Shown in pieces: positions 63,382 to 64,000 of a stretch of 64,000 nt of DNA. The notes under the pieces were generated by a model. That model made no database searches. It was given only the letters and a program-made list of their open reading frames with translations, and had not been told where the DNA came from. A program made the position numbers and the translations under genes. The stretch covers positions 124,001 through 188,000 of the forward strand of contig CATKHK010000038.1 of assembly GCA_949751835.1 (NCBI GenBank), written 5' to 3'. The DNA is from Blepharisma japonicum (taxonomy: Eukaryota > Ciliophora > Heterotrichea > Heterotrichida > Blepharismidae). Within the stretch, counting starts at the first letter, position 1. Each line of letters begins with the position of its first letter.

Positions 63382-64000
63382 TTAATCGCTGATTATCTTA
63401 TATTTAAGCCTTCCCAATTGTTTTTTAAATTTGATTAATCCTTGTATCCCATCAACCCAAATTCTATAGGTAGAGTAGCTATCAGCAATTAATTCAACTC
63501 TTCCTCCTTTATCTAAGGTGACAAAAAAAGGAAAACAATCGCATGACTCACTCAATACTTTTATGCAAGGATCAAAATAATTTATGTGGCCTGCTTCTTT
63601 CATTTCCAAATATTTTTTCATAGCAGCTTCTGAGTCCGGCAGTTCATCATTACTTGTCAATAATTTTTTCTTGGCTTTTAAGATTTCTACTGTGTGCTTT
63701 GGAAGAACAACATCTAAAATTTGATCTATTAAAATGTTGCTTTCTATGCCTGGCTTATTTGGCCTTCTTATTTCAATTTTATTTAAATGCTTTAGGAGGC
63801 TAAAGTTTCTGATTTGATAACCACATTTATCTGGAGGTGGGTTTTCTGGGTTTAAAGCATCAAATTCAGGGAATTGTAAAGAATTTCTTTGGCTAAGTCG
63901 CTTATAAAGTGCACTACCCTCTAGCAAGGGTTTGATAGTTTCTAAGAAAGCTATTTCCGCCTTCGTTAAATCTTTATAATTAAATTTAAATTTGGATTCT
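63382..64000 (-). CDS. Partial gene, PH-like C-terminal region (5' end outside window)
   Basis: A minus-strand frame open from the right edge to TAA 63382-63384, at least 206 codons, with no TGA. No ATG start lies in view. The apparent start at 63927 is a TTG and the frame continues upstream (KDLTKAEIAFLETIKPL). The C-terminal ~70 residues (FDPCIKVLSESCDCFPFFV, LDKGGRVELIADSYSTYRIW, VDGIQGLIKFKKQLG) have the strand pattern and closing Trp-containing helix of a PH domain. No other domain visible; function unknown. Confidence 0.75.
   Translation of the reverse strand, partial: ESKFKFNYKDLTKAEIAFLETIKPLLEGSALYKRLSQRNSLQFPEFDALNPENPPPDKCGYQIRNFSLLKHLNKIEIRRPNKPGIESNILIDQILDVVLPKHTVEILKAKKKLLTSNDELPDSEAAMKKYLEMKEAGHINYFDPCIKVLSESCDCFPFFVTLDKGGRVELIADSYSTYRIWVDGIQGLIKFKKQLGRLKYKIISD

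Noticed and set aside
1-64000. Standard code with many pseudogenes, or the Stentor, Condylostoma or Loxodes code
   Set aside because: TGA falls at conserved Trp positions in otherwise intact genes, while TAA and TAG terminate cleanly; other heterotrich or karyorelict codes do not fit this pattern.
1-64000. tRNA or rRNA genes, telomeric repeats, transposons, CRISPR arrays
   Set aside because: I looked for GTTCGA-type T-loops, rRNA-like blocks, telomere-like tandem repeats at both ends, terminal inverted repeats and regular spacers and found none convincing.

Overview
The window looks like macronuclear DNA of a heterotrich ciliate, most likely Blepharisma. Three features of the sequence point there. 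First, TGA is read as tryptophan in 24 of the 36 genes, about 65 codons by my reading, and many fall at conserved Trp positions (for example FDPWF of STT3 and the RING-H2 and kinesin motor regions). Second, all 35 visible stop codons are TAA (27) or TAG (8), and none is TGA. Third, the introns are only 15 or 16 nt long, GT...AG; I could place 12. Stentor uses the standard code. Loxodes and Condylostoma reassign TAA/TAG, and here those two codons are clean terminators. Coding density is very high, intergenic DNA is strongly AT-rich, and there is no telomere, tRNA, rRNA, transposon or CRISPR array.

Layout: 1-9005 holds a giant protein of unknown function (3' end off the window), a class II histone deacetylase, a sphingomyelin-synthase/PDCT-like lipid enzyme, glutathione synthetase and, divergently, an R2R3 Myb factor. 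9410-17784 holds a CxxC-containing unknown, a SAM-domain protein, a Sin1/AVO1-like TORC2 protein, a KIF12-like kinesin, two unknowns and MYCBP. 17999-23901 holds phosphatidylserine synthase, an LRR/coiled-coil protein, a four-span membrane RING-H2 E3 ligase (visible only after decoding TGA and removing one intron) and a helical unknown.

24444-38084 is one uninterrupted 4546-residue axonemal dynein heavy chain. It has about 73 Trp codons, all TGG, in contrast to its neighbours. 38149-46537 holds two ubiquitin-like-domain proteins on opposite strands, a TPX2-repeat protein whose stop codon abuts the stop of a convergent alpha/beta hydrolase, a cyclin and unknowns. 46850-56344 holds a kinesin with three mini-introns, a PAP2/glucose-6-phosphatase-like enzyme, STT3, a DPxTG-motif unknown, an RRM-RS-Cys/His protein and ARP5. 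56610-64000 holds a tandem pair of paralogs that also share their upstream sequence, a coiled-coil protein, a DUSP-Ubl-UIM protein without a protease domain, an unknown, a likely membrane-protein relic and a partial gene at the right edge.

Functionally the genes are mixed: cilia and microtubules (dynein, two kinesins, TPX2, MYCBP), ubiquitin biology (RING, two UBL proteins, DUSP-Ubl-UIM), chromatin (HDAC, ARP5, Myb), membrane lipids and glycosylation (PSS, SMS/PDCT-like, PAP2, STT3) and redox (GSS). I see no operon-like logic. The main interest is the genome style: recoded UGA, minimal introns with an invariant A at position 10, and 0-35 bp intergenic spacers. All coordinates were worked out by hand translation; introns that neither break a frame nor contain a stop would have escaped me.
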